Source: Flavobacteriales bacterium UBA4110
GTDB lineage: Bacteria; Bacteroidota; Bacteroidia; Flavobacteriales; Weeksellaceae
Length of the DNA: 64,000 bases
Assembly (NCBI GenBank): GCA_002383165.1
Contig: DFXK01000014.1
Coordinates: 31,775 to 95,774, forward strand
Direction: 5' to 3'
The notes beneath the pieces were generated by a model that did not search any database, was not told the DNA's origin, and was given only the letters and a program-made list of their open reading frames with translations. A program made the translations under genes and the position numbers. This document shows, one piece after another, positions 41,691 through 50,435 of this stretch. Position 1 is the first letter of the stretch, and every line of letters starts with the position of its first letter.

Positions 41691-43793
41691 ATGAAAGGAT
41701 TTATTTTTTTAGGAGTATTTGCTGCTCCATTTTATTTTTCTCAAACTACAGATTCTACACAAGTTACGAATATCCAAGCTGTAGAATTTACCAAAAGAAC
41801 GCCAACTGCAAAAGCAATTATTAATGTCCAAAAAGATTTGGCAGATAAAAATCTTGGGCAAGATTTACCGATTCTTTTGAAAAACCAAATGTCTGTAATC
41901 TCTACTTCTGATGCAGGAAATGGCGTTGGTTACACAGGATTCAGAATTAGAGGTACTGCTGGAACGAGTGTCAATGTGATGATGAATGGTGTTCCGTACA
42001 ACGATTCCGAATCTCAAGGAACTTTTTTTGTGAATGTTCCGGATCTCACAAGTTCTGCTTCACAAATTGTAATACAGAGAGGTGTAGGAACTTCTTCTAA
42101 TGGGGTTTCTGCCTTTGGAGCTAGTGTTAATGTGATTTCTAAAGATCCCTCAGATGAATTTTCAGTAAAATCTGATGACTCTTATGGTTCATTCAATACG
42201 TACAAATATTCTGCGGAAATCAATTCTGGGAAATTCTGGAAAAATCGTTTGTCTGTGATGGGAAGATATACACATATCCATTCCGATGGTTATATAGACA
42301 GAGCTTCTTCTAATCTTCATTCCTATAATTTTTCTGCTTTGTTTCAGGAAAAAAATACGGAGGTGAGGTTCTTGGCTTTCGGAGGAAAGGAGAAAACATA
42401 TCAAGCTTGGAATGGGGTGGATAAAGCTACTTGGGAAACAAACCCGAAATTCAATTATTCCGGAGCAATCTATGATGCAAACTGGGAAAATATTGTTGAT
42501 TTTTATGATAATGAAACAGATAATTACAAGCAAAATCATTATCAGTTATTATGGAACCAGAGATTTTCTGATGATTGGAAATTAGAAACTACGGCACATT
42601 ATACGAAAGGAAAAGGCTGGTATGAAAATTACAAACAAGATGCTAAATTTTCTAAATACAATTTACCTAATATTATCGACAACGGAACAGAAATTAAGAC
42701 TTCAGATTTCATCAGAAAAAAATGGTTAGACAATGATTTTTATGGTGTGATTTCTACTTTGTATGGAAAATTGGGCAATCTTGATTTGAATTTCGGAGCA
42801 GTTGCCAATCAGTATTACGGAAGACATTTTGGTAATGTAACCGGCGTTTTTCTACCACAAATTGATGAACACGAATATTACCGAAATAATTCGGTGAAGA
42901 ACGAAGTTTCGGGATTTGCCAAAGCTATTTATAAATTAAACCAATTTGAATTTTTTGGCGATTTGCAACTAAGAAACATCAATTATGATACAAAAATTGT
43001 CCAACAGGGCGATGGTGAAGGTGCAGATCTATACAGAAAATGGACTTTTTTTAACCCGAAAGTTGGCGTCAATTTCAATATTGAAAACGGAAAAGTATTC
43101 GTTTCCTATGCCAATGCGCATCGCGAACCAAACCGAGATGATCTGTTTGCAAATCCGACCACAAAAGAAGAAACCTTACACGATTTCGAAGCAGGTTGGG
43201 AACAGCAGATTGGAAAAGTTGCTGTGACTGCCAATGCCTACTATATGTATTACAAAAATCAGTTGGTTTTGAACGGTCAAATCAATAACGTTGGAGAATT
43301 CATTAGAACAAATAGTGGAAGAAGTTACCGATTAGGATTAGAATTGGGGGTTTTGTCCAAAATTACTGACCAGCTTCAGATTTCGGCCAATGCAACTATC
43401 AGTGAGAATAAGAACCAAAATTTTTACTCGGAAACAGAAGATGGTTTGAAAGACTACGGAAATACTGATATATCTTTCTCCCCAAGTATCATTGCCAATG
43501 CCAATATTCAATATTCGCCTGTTAAGAATTTGAATTTTGGAGTTACTGGACAATTTGTAGGGAAGCAATTCTTGGATAATACTGGAGACCTTGAAAATCA
43601 GTTGGATTCTTATTTTGTTCCAGACTTCAATGTTTCGTACAAATTGCCTTTTCAGAAACAAGAAGTGACTTTGAGGTTCTTGTTAAATAATTTCACCAAT
43701 ACGAAGTATGTCAACAACGGTTTTAGTGGACCATATTACTTCGCTCAAGCCGGAATTAACTTCCTTTTTGGGGTTTCTTTGAAGTTTAAATAA
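41691..43793 (+). CDS. TonB-dependent outer-membrane receptor, thiamine-regulated
   Basis: A 700-residue receptor: short signal peptide (about 1-18), plug domain (about 50-155, with GYTGFRIRGTAGTSVNVMMNGVPYND and IVIQRGVGTSSNGVSAFGASVNV), and a 22-strand barrel ending in GVSLKFK. There is no SusC-type carboxypeptidase-like N-terminal domain. The upstream TPP riboswitch shows that its expression responds to thiamine pyrophosphate, so it most likely imports thiamine or its phosphates across the outer membrane. No SusD partner or thi gene is adjacent. Confidence 0.92.
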   Translation: MKGFIFLGVFAAPFYFSQTTDSTQVTNIQAVEFTKRTPTAKAIINVQKDLADKNLGQDLPILLKNQMSVISTSDAGNGVGYTGFRIRGTAGTSVNVMMNGVPYNDSESQGTFFVNVPDLTSSASQIVIQRGVGTSSNGVSAFGASVNVISKDPSDEFSVKSDDSYGSFNTYKYSAEINSGKFWKNRLSVMGRYTHIHSDGYIDRASSNLHSYNFSALFQEKNTEVRFLAFGGKEKTYQAWNGVDKATWETNPKFNYSGAIYDANWENIVDFYDNETDNYKQNHYQLLWNQRFSDDWKLETTAHYTKGKGWYENYKQDAKFSKYNLPNIIDNGTEIKTSDFIRKKWLDNDFYGVISTLYGKLGNLDLNFGAVANQYYGRHFGNVTGVFLPQIDEHEYYRNNSVKNEVSGFAKAIYKLNQFEFFGDLQLRNINYDTKIVQQGDGEGADLYRKWTFFNPKVGVNFNIENGKVFVSYANAHREPNRDDLFANPTTKEETLHDFEAGWEQQIGKVAVTANAYYMYYKNQLVLNGQINNVGEFIRTNSGRSYRLGLELGVLSKITDQLQISANATISENKNQNFYSETEDGLKDYGNTDISFSPSIIANANIQYSPVKNLNFGVTGQFVGKQFLDNTGDLENQLDSYFVPDFNVSYKLPFQKQEVTLRFLLNNFTNTKYVNNGFSGPYYFAQAGINFLFGVSLKFK

Positions 43794-43821
43794 AATTTTA
43801 AATACTGAAAATCAATTAGTT

Positions 43822-43946
43822 GTATATTTTTAAGGTCTATTTGTAAACTTTTTTATTGTTAACAAAAAATTAATATTAGATTTACAGAGATTTCTTTGAT
43901 GAAGAATAAAAATCATTGAAATCAAATATAGACCTTAAAAATTTAC
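43822..43946. repeat. Long inverted repeat flanking a promoter
   Basis: Left arm GTATATTTTTAAGGTC-TATTTG (43822-43843) and right arm CAAATATAGACC-TTAAAAATTTAC (43923-43946) are inverted copies differing by a 2-nt TA insertion and one mismatch, with 79 nt between them. A likely promoter lies inside: TTG (43856-43858), 18 nt, TAGATTTA (43877-43884). The next gene starts at 43951. Confidence 0.6.
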
Positions 43947-43950
43947 ATCA

Positions 43951-44619
43951 ATGAAAAAAATCTATTCTTTAGCACTTGCGGCTTTTGCAAGTGTTGCACT
44001 TTCTGCACAATTAACTTATACCGTGACGAATGGTGTTTATAAATTAACTTACGGAAAATCAGGAGACTGGAGTTTCTACGATCCGCAAAGTAATCCAACA
44101 TTCTATGTCCACGTTTGGTCTGCACAGTCAGATGGGGATAATGACAAAGGAAACTTCGACGATTCTTGGAATAACTCAAACATCATGATGAGCTGGGATG
44201 CTACAGAAAATGCATACGTTGGAACTATTGACCTCAATTCCAAGTTCTTTACCAATTCCAATTCTATAATGCCACAGGGAACTGTAGTGCAAAGAATTGG
44301 TGTTGTTTTTAAAAACAAATCGAATGGAGCCGATTTTCAATCTGTCGACAGAGATCTTGAAGGACCAACAACTTTGACAACCTTAGCCGTATCTGAAGTT
44401 GGTTCAAAAACAAAATCTAAGGTTGCAGCCGGAAAATTTTTTACTTCTGCAAAAGGAAATCTGGATATCACAGTTTATGATTTTGGAGGAAAAGTAATCA
44501 AGACCTTAAAAATAAACGCAAATGGAAGTCCAATTGACTTGAACCTTTCTCAAAAAGGAATGTTCTTGGCTACGATTTCTGGTAACAACATCTCAGAAGT
44601 TGTGAAATTTGCATACTAA
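43951..44619 (+). CDS. Secreted protein with probable T9SS type A sorting domain
   Basis: A 222-residue protein: signal peptide (about 1-19, ending LSAQ), an unrecognised domain of about 120 residues rich in Trp, Asp and Asn, and a C-terminal region of about 70 residues (FFTSAKGNLDITVYDFGGKV, then GMFLATISGNNISEVVKFAY) that matches the T9SS type A sorting domain in outline. T9SS exports such proteins to the surface or medium. Function unknown; its promoter region is framed by a long inverted repeat. Confidence 0.8.
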   Translation: MKKIYSLALAAFASVALSAQLTYTVTNGVYKLTYGKSGDWSFYDPQSNPTFYVHVWSAQSDGDNDKGNFDDSWNNSNIMMSWDATENAYVGTIDLNSKFFTNSNSIMPQGTVVQRIGVVFKNKSNGADFQSVDRDLEGPTTLTTLAVSEVGSKTKSKVAAGKFFTSAKGNLDITVYDFGGKVIKTLKINANGSPIDLNLSQKGMFLATISGNNISEVVKFAY

Positions 44620-44644
44620 GTTTAGTTAATTCATATCAAATCAA

Positions 44645-44678
44645 GAAGGTTGCTGTAAAAGCAACCTTTTATATTTTC
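44645..44678 (+). terminator. Terminator after the secreted-protein gene
   Basis: AAGGTTGC/GCAACCTT stem with a 7-nt loop, then T-rich sequence. Confidence 0.85.
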
Positions 44679-44697
44679 TTTAACATCAAAAATTATG

Positions 44698-44705
44698 TAG
44701 TTTTG
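44698..44705 (+). promoter_or_regulatory. -7 element TAGTTTTG just before the HU-like gene
   Basis: Perfect TAnnTTTG ending 5 nt before the ATG at 44711; transcription would start at or near the start codon, implying a leaderless mRNA. It rules out the GTG at 44705 as a start. Confidence 0.55.
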
Positions 44706-44710
44706 TGGCG

Positions 44711-45388
44711 ATGAATTTTGAATATCTTTTATATCAATATCTTCTGAAGCATAATAGAGCAGAAGTTCCGGAATTTGGCGTTTTTGAACTTACCAAGGAA
44801 TCTGCTAAAATTGATGCAGAAAATTCTATTATTATTCCTCCAAAAGAGATTGTAACTTTCGAATATAATCCTTCTGGTTACGACAGTAAGTTAGCGAAAT
44901 ATATTGCTGATGAAACCAACTCCAATCTTTTTATAGTTCAAATGAACCTTAAAAATGAAGTGGCAAAATGGTTTCAGAAATTACAGACTGAAAACGTTCT
45001 GAATCTTGAAAATCTTGGTCAATATCAATTAAACGAAGACAACAAGGTTGTTAAAGTAACAAATAATGATGAAGATGTTTTTGGTTTTGAAAAAGTGGAT
45101 TTGCAACATCTTAAAACTTTCAAATCAAAAAATAATTTTACAGAAGATTATACCCTTAATAAAAGTGTTATTTGGGCTTTTCTAAGTGTAATTGTTGTTG
45201 GGTTAGTAGCATTATTTCTTTTTGGAGACCAAGAACTGATATTCGGAAAATCATCAAATATCCCGACAAAACAAATTGTCAAAACAGTTGAGAAACCAAA
45301 AGTTTTGGTTGCTCCCAAACAAGATTCTATAAAAACAGATAGTATAAAACCTACAACTAATGCAAAAATCCAAAAAACCAATAGATAG
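44711..45388 (+). CDS. HU-CCDC81-type domain membrane protein
   Basis: A 225-residue protein. The N-terminal 130 residues form two HU-like domains of the CCDC81 bacterial type (YLLYQYLLKHNRAEVPEFGVF, then VAKWFQKLQTENVLNLENLGQYQ). A single transmembrane helix follows (about 153-172) and then a short Lys/Pro/Thr-rich tail. Related proteins end in a SPOR domain; here none is present. In this family the HU fold is tied to the membrane, perhaps linking nucleoid and envelope (speculative). It overlaps the thioesterase by 29 nt. Confidence 0.85.
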   Translation: MNFEYLLYQYLLKHNRAEVPEFGVFELTKESAKIDAENSIIIPPKEIVTFEYNPSGYDSKLAKYIADETNSNLFIVQMNLKNEVAKWFQKLQTENVLNLENLGQYQLNEDNKVVKVTNNDEDVFGFEKVDLQHLKTFKSKNNFTEDYTLNKSVIWAFLSVIVVGLVALFLFGDQELIFGKSSNIPTKQIVKTVEKPKVLVAPKQDSIKTDSIKPTTNAKIQKTNR

Positions 45389-45887
45389 CCTTACGGTAAT
45401 GACAAACATCGTCCTGCCTAACGAAACCAATTCATTAAGAAATCTTTTCGGAGGCGAGCTGTTGTCAAGAATGGACAGAGCGGCTTCTATCTCAGCAACA
45501 AGACATTGCGAAAGAAGAGTTGTAACCGCTTCTGTGAATCACGTTTCTTTCAATCATCCGATTCCGGAAGGTGGAATTGTAGTTTTGGAATCCAAAGTTT
45601 CCAGAGCGTTTTCTACATCAATGGAAGTTTACGTGGATGTTTGGTTGGATGATCCGATTAATCAGACAAAAATCCATACCAACGAAGGGATTTATACTTT
45701 CGTTGCAGTGGACGAATTCAATCGTCCGATTCCGATTCCTGCAATTGAGCCAGAAACAGAAGATGAATTAAAACGTTTTGATGCAGCGCTCAGAAGAAAA
45801 GAATTGTCACTAATTCTTTCTGGAAGAATGAAACCAACAGATTCTGTAGAATTGAAAAAATTGTTTGCAGGAGAAATTGAAATATAA
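45360..45887 (+). CDS. Acyl-CoA thioesterase, YciA/BACH hotdog type
   Basis: A 175-residue hotdog protein with the acyl-CoA hydrolase pattern NETNSLRNLFGGELLSRMD (about residues 21-39), catalytic Asp in LLSRMDRAASISA, and VNHVSFNHPIPEG. It hydrolyses medium- to long-chain acyl-CoA. It is a different branch from the thioesterase at 7350-7832. It starts 29 nt inside the HU-like gene and ends 6 nt before a terminator. Confidence 0.92.
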   Translation: MQKSKKPIDSLTVMTNIVLPNETNSLRNLFGGELLSRMDRAASISATRHCERRVVTASVNHVSFNHPIPEGGIVVLESKVSRAFSTSMEVYVDVWLDDPINQTKIHTNEGIYTFVAVDEFNRPIPIPAIEPETEDELKRFDAALRRKELSLILSGRMKPTDSVELKKLFAGEIEI

Positions 45888-45893
45888 ATGACA

Positions 45894-45921
45894 ACGGAAG
45901 ATTTTTTCTTCCATTTTTTTT
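45894..45921 (+). terminator. Terminator after the YciA-type thioesterase
   Basis: GGAAGA, T5 loop, TCTTCC, A, T-run. Confidence 0.85.
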
Positions 45922-45960
45922 AATCATTTATCAACTATTCATTATCATTTATAATCAATA

Positions 45961-46893
45961 ATGCGAATTTTATTATTAGACACCAACCATCCATTAATAG
46001 AAGAACAACTTTCTGAAAAAGGTTTTGTTTTTGATGCAGATTATACTTCCAGTTATGATGAGGTTTTGGAGAAAATCCAGAATTATGAAGGAATTATTAT
46101 CCGAAGCCGAATTCCAATAGACCAAAATTTTCTGATCAAAGCTTCTCATCTCAAATTCATTGCGAGAGTTGGCGCAGGAATGGAAAATATTGATATTGAA
46201 ACGGCTGAGAATTTAGGAATTAAATTAATTAATTCGCCCGAAGGAAACCGAGATTCTGTGGCGGAACACGTTGTTGGGATGTTGTTGATTCTAATGAACA
46301 GATTATTCATTGCATCGAACGAAGTGAAAAACGGAATCTGGAAACGCGAAGAAAATCGTGGCGATGAATTGCTTGGGAAAACTTTCGGAATCATCGGTTA
46401 CGGCAATATGGGAAAAGCCACGGCGAAAAGACTTTCAGGTTTTGGAGTCAAAGTTATTTTCCATGATATTTTACCAAATCTTTCTGACGAATTTGCAACG
46501 CAAGTTTCTTTGGAAGAACTTCAAAATAGAGCAGATATTTTGAGTCTTCATATTCCTTTGACAAATGAAACTCATTATTTGATTGATGAAGAATTTATTT
46601 CAAAAATGGAAAAGAATTTCTATTTTGTCAACACCGCTCGAGGAAAAAATTTAAAAACTAAAGCTTTAGTACAAGCAATTGAATCCGGCAAGGTTTTGGG
46701 TGCTTGCCTGGATGTTTTGGAATACGAAAAGTCATCTTTTGAAAATCTTGAAACAGAAAATCAAGATTTGAAATACTTATTAGATTCTGAAAAAGTGATT
46801 GTTACACCACATATTGGAGGTTGGACGCAGCAAAGTAAAGAAAAATTGGCCCAAGTTATCGTTGATAAAATTCTTGTAGACTTTAAAAATTAA
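45961..46893 (+). CDS. D-2-hydroxyacid dehydrogenase (phosphoglycerate dehydrogenase-like)
   Basis: A 310-residue NAD-dependent dehydrogenase. Catalytic Arg in NTARGKNLK (about 226), Glu further on, His in VTPHIGGWT (about 282); the NAD motif GIIGYGNMG is at about 141-149. There is no C-terminal ACT domain, so it is the short form of SerA or a related glyoxylate/hydroxypyruvate reductase. It is preceded by a terminator and an AT-rich leader; no ser genes are adjacent. Confidence 0.9.
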   Translation: MRILLLDTNHPLIEEQLSEKGFVFDADYTSSYDEVLEKIQNYEGIIIRSRIPIDQNFLIKASHLKFIARVGAGMENIDIETAENLGIKLINSPEGNRDSVAEHVVGMLLILMNRLFIASNEVKNGIWKREENRGDELLGKTFGIIGYGNMGKATAKRLSGFGVKVIFHDILPNLSDEFATQVSLEELQNRADILSLHIPLTNETHYLIDEEFISKMEKNFYFVNTARGKNLKTKALVQAIESGKVLGACLDVLEYEKSSFENLETENQDLKYLLDSEKVIVTPHIGGWTQQSKEKLAQVIVDKILVDFKN

Positions 46894-46996
46894 GTCTCAA
46901 AAAAATTCTCCACATTTAACAATTCTTAAGAAAATTGGTGTCTTCTAAAGACTCATTTTATGTTAACTTGCGAGCCTTAACGAAGTTTGGATAATA

Positions 46997-48256
46997 ATGA
47001 ATTTTAGAAAAATAATTACAGTCAGTTTAGCGTTTGCAACCATCATTTCTTGCAAAAAACAAAAAGAAGAAACAACAGAAATCTACCAATCCAAACTTCC
47101 CAATTACAGCAATGTAGATTTATCCAAAGTATTTACGCCGGCAGAATCTACTTTAGAAAATGAGTCCACAATTCTCCCTCTCATCAATAATTATTATCAA
47201 AAAGTCTGGGAACAAGGTGATCTAAGTGGTGGAGTTCTTGTAGCGAAAGGTGATAAAATTATCTTCGAAAAATACAGAGGTTTTGGCAGAGAAAATATGC
47301 AAATGCCAATTGACGAAAATACGCCACTTCACGTAGCTTCTGTTAGCAAAACGATGACTGCAATGGCTGTTTTGAAATTGGTTGAAGGTGGAAAGCTGAA
47401 GCTGGAAGATGATTTGACTAAGTTTTTTCCAAAATTCCCATATAAAGATATTACGGTTTTCAGTTTGTTGTCCCAAAGAAGTGGACTTCCGAAATATGAA
47501 CATTTTGACCAGGGCATCAAACCTGCTCCGGAGGAATTGAAAAAAGAATTTTTGACGAATCAGGATGTTTTGGATATGTTGATTAAATACAAACCGGAAT
47601 TGGCGCGACTTTCCAACACTGGTTTTATGTACTGCAACACCAATTTCGCTTTATTGGCCCTGATTGTAGAAAAAGTGACTGCAACACCTTTTCCGGAAGC
47701 GATGCAGGAGATTGTTTTCAAACCGCTGAAAATGAATCATACGTTTATATTCCAGAAAAAAGATACTCCCACAGCTTCACAATCGTTCTACAGCGGTTTC
47801 AGATTGTATCCATTGGCAAATCTAGACTTGATTTATGGCGATAAAAACGTTTATACCACACCAAAAGATTTACTTAATTTTTCAGTTGCGCTGTTTTCAA
47901 AGGATTTCTTGAAGCCTGAATTAGCCAATAAAATCTTCGAAGCTTATAGTAACGAGAAAAAGGGAATCAACAATTATGGTCTCGGTTTCCGTATGAAGGA
48001 ATTTGATAATGGAGAAAAATTGACGTATCACAATGGTTGGTGGCACGGTACCAATTCGGTTTTTGCACATCTTCTGAAATCTAAAGTGACGATAATCGCC
48101 ATTGGAAACAAATATTCACAAAGAGTTTATTCTGCATTGTCATTATCTGGATTATTTGAAAATTTCCCTTTCGAAATGGAAAAATTTAACAAAACAATGA
48201 ATCCTAAAGGATCATCGGCAGAAAGTGATTCTGCAAATGTTAATTCTGGAGAATGA
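46997..48256 (+). CDS. Serine hydrolase, beta-lactamase/class C fold, lipoprotein
   Basis: A 419-residue lipoprotein: lipobox IISC (Cys about residue 19), then a penicillin-binding-like hydrolase domain with SVSK (Ser about residue 115), YCN (about 211) and HNGWWHG (about 345), the three class C/EstB motifs. It probably cleaves peptides or esters in the periplasm rather than conferring resistance. It overlaps the next open frame by 4 nt, although that gene's likely start is further on. Confidence 0.9.
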   Translation: MNFRKIITVSLAFATIISCKKQKEETTEIYQSKLPNYSNVDLSKVFTPAESTLENESTILPLINNYYQKVWEQGDLSGGVLVAKGDKIIFEKYRGFGRENMQMPIDENTPLHVASVSKTMTAMAVLKLVEGGKLKLEDDLTKFFPKFPYKDITVFSLLSQRSGLPKYEHFDQGIKPAPEELKKEFLTNQDVLDMLIKYKPELARLSNTGFMYCNTNFALLALIVEKVTATPFPEAMQEIVFKPLKMNHTFIFQKKDTPTASQSFYSGFRLYPLANLDLIYGDKNVYTTPKDLLNFSVALFSKDFLKPELANKIFEAYSNEKKGINNYGLGFRMKEFDNGEKLTYHNGWWHGTNSVFAHLLKSKVTIIAIGNKYSQRVYSALSLSGLFENFPFEMEKFNKTMNPKGSSAESDSANVNSGE

Positions 48257-48288
48257 TTTTTTTATTAAGTTTGTATAAAATTAATGCG

Positions 48289-48975
48289 ATGAAAAAATAT
48301 ATATTTAATATTACTTTGTTATCACTTTCTATTCTAGGGAATAGTTTGTTTGGTCAACAAGGAAATGCTAATATTTCAAATGAGAATGTCAATTTTAGAA
48401 ATTTGATTGGGAGATCTGGTTATGTAAATCCACTTGAAACAAAAGGCTCTCCTTATTTATACACAGAGTACAAAAAAGCAAAAATTGCTAATAACCAAAC
48501 GCTTGTCGATATGAGGTACAACGCATATAAAGATGAGGTTGACATTATTAATAATGGACAAAATATGACCATTTATAAAAAACCAGAATATTCTCCAATA
48601 CATATTATTGACAGTGACGAAATATTATATTTGTTAGAGTATCCATACAATGGAAAAAAAGTAATTGGATACTTATTTGAAGTTAAAAAATTAGATACGG
48701 CTACTCTTCTGATGAAAATATCTAAGAAATATGACAAAGGTAAGTATGCTCAGGATTCCTTTGATAGAGATAAAGAAAATGTATATGAGGATTTGCCAGA
48801 TGTTTTTTATTTTCAAAAAAACGACGGTCAAATTTTGCAAATGCCAAAAACGAAAGATGACCTGATTAAGATGTTTCCAGAAAAAAAAGATAAAATAGAA
48901 TCAGAGATTAAAGATAAAAAACTAAATCCAAAGAATATGAAAATGTTTTCTCAATTATTCAGAGCATTATCTTAA
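48289..48975 (+). CDS. Hypothetical secreted protein
   Basis: A 228-residue protein with a signal peptide (about 1-21, ending FGQQ). No recognised domain; the mature part is Lys/Asp/Tyr-rich without cysteines. The frame is open 12 codons further up, overlapping the serine hydrolase stop, but the ATG at 48289 directly precedes MKKYIFNITLL, a typical signal start. A palindromic terminator follows 27 nt after the stop. Confidence 0.75.
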   Translation: MKKYIFNITLLSLSILGNSLFGQQGNANISNENVNFRNLIGRSGYVNPLETKGSPYLYTEYKKAKIANNQTLVDMRYNAYKDEVDIINNGQNMTIYKKPEYSPIHIIDSDEILYLLEYPYNGKKVIGYLFEVKKLDTATLLMKISKKYDKGKYAQDSFDRDKENVYEDLPDVFYFQKNDGQILQMPKTKDDLIKMFPEKKDKIESEIKDKKLNPKNMKMFSQLFRALS

Positions 48976-49002
48976 TAAAAATATATTTAAATAAATTGAT
49001 TT

Positions 49003-49038
49003 TCAGAACTTTAATAATTATTAAAGTTCTTTTTTTAT
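49003..49038 (+). terminator. Terminator with perfect 26-nt palindrome
   Basis: AGAACTTTAATAA pairs with TTATTAAAGTTCT (49005-49030), followed by TTTTTTTA. The rest of the 175-nt gap (to 49150) holds a 7-bp inverted repeat TTAAAAG/CTTTTAA and no clear promoter. Confidence 0.85.
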
Positions 49039-49150
49039 TTTTGATGTAATAAATTCTGATTGACAAATGTCTTACTTTTAAACAACCAAGAAATTAAAAG
49101 GTTTCAAGAATAAATGCTTTTAACCTCAAATATTACATTAACCTGAATCT

Positions 49151-49669
49151 ATGACTCAAGACAACTTTAAACAAACGGTCTACATTCTCAAAGATGAGAT
49201 GTATCGTTTTGCGAAAAAGTTTTTGATGAGCGCAGATGAAGCCGAAGATGTTGTAATGGATTTGATGATGAAGTTCTGGCAAAAGAAAAATGAATTAATG
49301 GTTGTAGAAAATCTGAAAAGTTTTGCGCTGCGAAGTGTGAAAAACGAATGTCTGAACCGCTTGAAACACCACGAAGTGAAACTCGGATTTGCGAGTCAAA
49401 CGAGACATAATTCGGAGCTTTATCAGATAGAGACAAATAATATGAGAGAGCAGATTTTGGGATTCATTAACCAACTGCCCGAGAAACAAAAAATGGTCAT
49501 TCACTTAAAAGATGTCGAGGAATATGAGATTTCGGAGATTTCTGAAATTATGGAGATGGAGGAAAACGCAGTCCGCGTGAACCTGATGAGAGCCAGACAA
49601 AAAGTGAAAGAATCAATTAACAAACTTTATGAATATGAAAACAGACAGATACAAGGATTGGGAATCTAG
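49151..49669 (+). CDS. ECF-type RNA polymerase sigma factor
   Basis: A 172-residue ECF sigma factor: region 2 at about 12-75 (DEAEDVVMDLMMKFWQKK, NLKSFALRSVKNECLNRLK) and region 4 at about 105-160 (LPEKQKMVIHLKDVEEYEISEISEIME, then NAVRVNLMRARQKV). It overlaps the putative anti-sigma gene by 41 nt. It heads a module with GIN/DUF4252 envelope proteins, which are likely targets or sensors. Confidence 0.93.
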   Translation: MTQDNFKQTVYILKDEMYRFAKKFLMSADEAEDVVMDLMMKFWQKKNELMVVENLKSFALRSVKNECLNRLKHHEVKLGFASQTRHNSELYQIETNNMREQILGFINQLPEKQKMVIHLKDVEEYEISEISEIMEMEENAVRVNLMRARQKVKESINKLYEYENRQIQGLGI

Positions 49670-50357
49670 ATTCTTCGAAGGCGAAGAGCTGACGCCGGAA
49701 GAACATCTGTTTCTCAAAAACGAAAGCGATAATCCTTATTTTTCTTTTCTGAATGAAGAGAAACAGGATAAATTGGATATAAGTTTCGATGATTTCTTGA
49801 AGAAAACTGAAGAACCAAAAATAGTTGCACTTCCAATTGTAAAAAGGAAATCTTATACACAATATTGGATGGCTGCGAGTTTGGTTCTGTTAATGGGAAT
49901 CTGTGGCTTTTGGATGTTCAATAATCCTGAAAATATAGGACCTCAAGTTGCTAATCACACTGAAAAACCTAAGAAAATTGAAACTCCAAAAGTTTCTCCA
50001 GTTGAAGAAACCCAGACTCAACAGCCAGTTTTAGCTCAGCAAGATGTACAGCCAGAAAAGCCAGAAATAGAGAATAAAAATATAGTTGATAATCAACAAT
50101 CAACAACACAATTGGCGCATCATCAGCCGAAACAAATTAAAACTGAGTATCAAACCCAAAATCAAGTAAACTCAGATTCAGATTATAATCCGAATTATGT
50201 GATTATCAATGGAAAACCAATCTACAACGAGCAGGAAGCTATTGCTATAACAGAGGATACATTTAATTATTTTGCAAGTAACGTTACCAAAACCATAAAT
50301 CACGCAGAATCTGCCCAAAATCAAACTGTTGATTTTTATAAGATTCTTAATTTTTAA
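49629..50357 (+). CDS. Putative anti-sigma factor (single-pass membrane protein)
   Basis: A 242-residue protein. The N-terminal cytoplasmic part begins DRYKDWESRFFEGEELTPEE, the pattern of short anti-sigma domains in Bacteroidota (no zinc-binding HxxxCxxC). One transmembrane helix is at about residues 80-98 and a Gln/Pro-rich periplasmic part follows. Start at 49629 or 49635. Its 41-nt overlap with the sigma gene implies coupled expression. The anti-sigma role is inferred from position and topology. Confidence 0.8.
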   Translation: MNMKTDRYKDWESRFFEGEELTPEEHLFLKNESDNPYFSFLNEEKQDKLDISFDDFLKKTEEPKIVALPIVKRKSYTQYWMAASLVLLMGICGFWMFNNPENIGPQVANHTEKPKKIETPKVSPVEETQTQQPVLAQQDVQPEKPEIENKNIVDNQQSTTQLAHHQPKQIKTEYQTQNQVNSDSDYNPNYVIINGKPIYNEQEAIAITEDTFNYFASNVTKTINHAESAQNQTVDFYKILNF

Positions 50358-50435
50358 CATTAATTAAAATCGCTGTCAAAGAAACTTCTGAAAATTAGTA
50401 CTAATAAAATAGCGATTGCATAGACCAAAATTATT

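Noticed and set aside
42189..42539. Minus-strand open frame of 116 codons inside the TonB receptor gene
   Set aside because: Antisense shadow of a well-supported receptor; no start context or family match.
46997..48256. Possible beta-lactamase resistance gene
   Set aside because: The three class C motifs are present but the protein is a lipoprotein of the broad EstB/PBP-like group, with no regulator and no resistance context.
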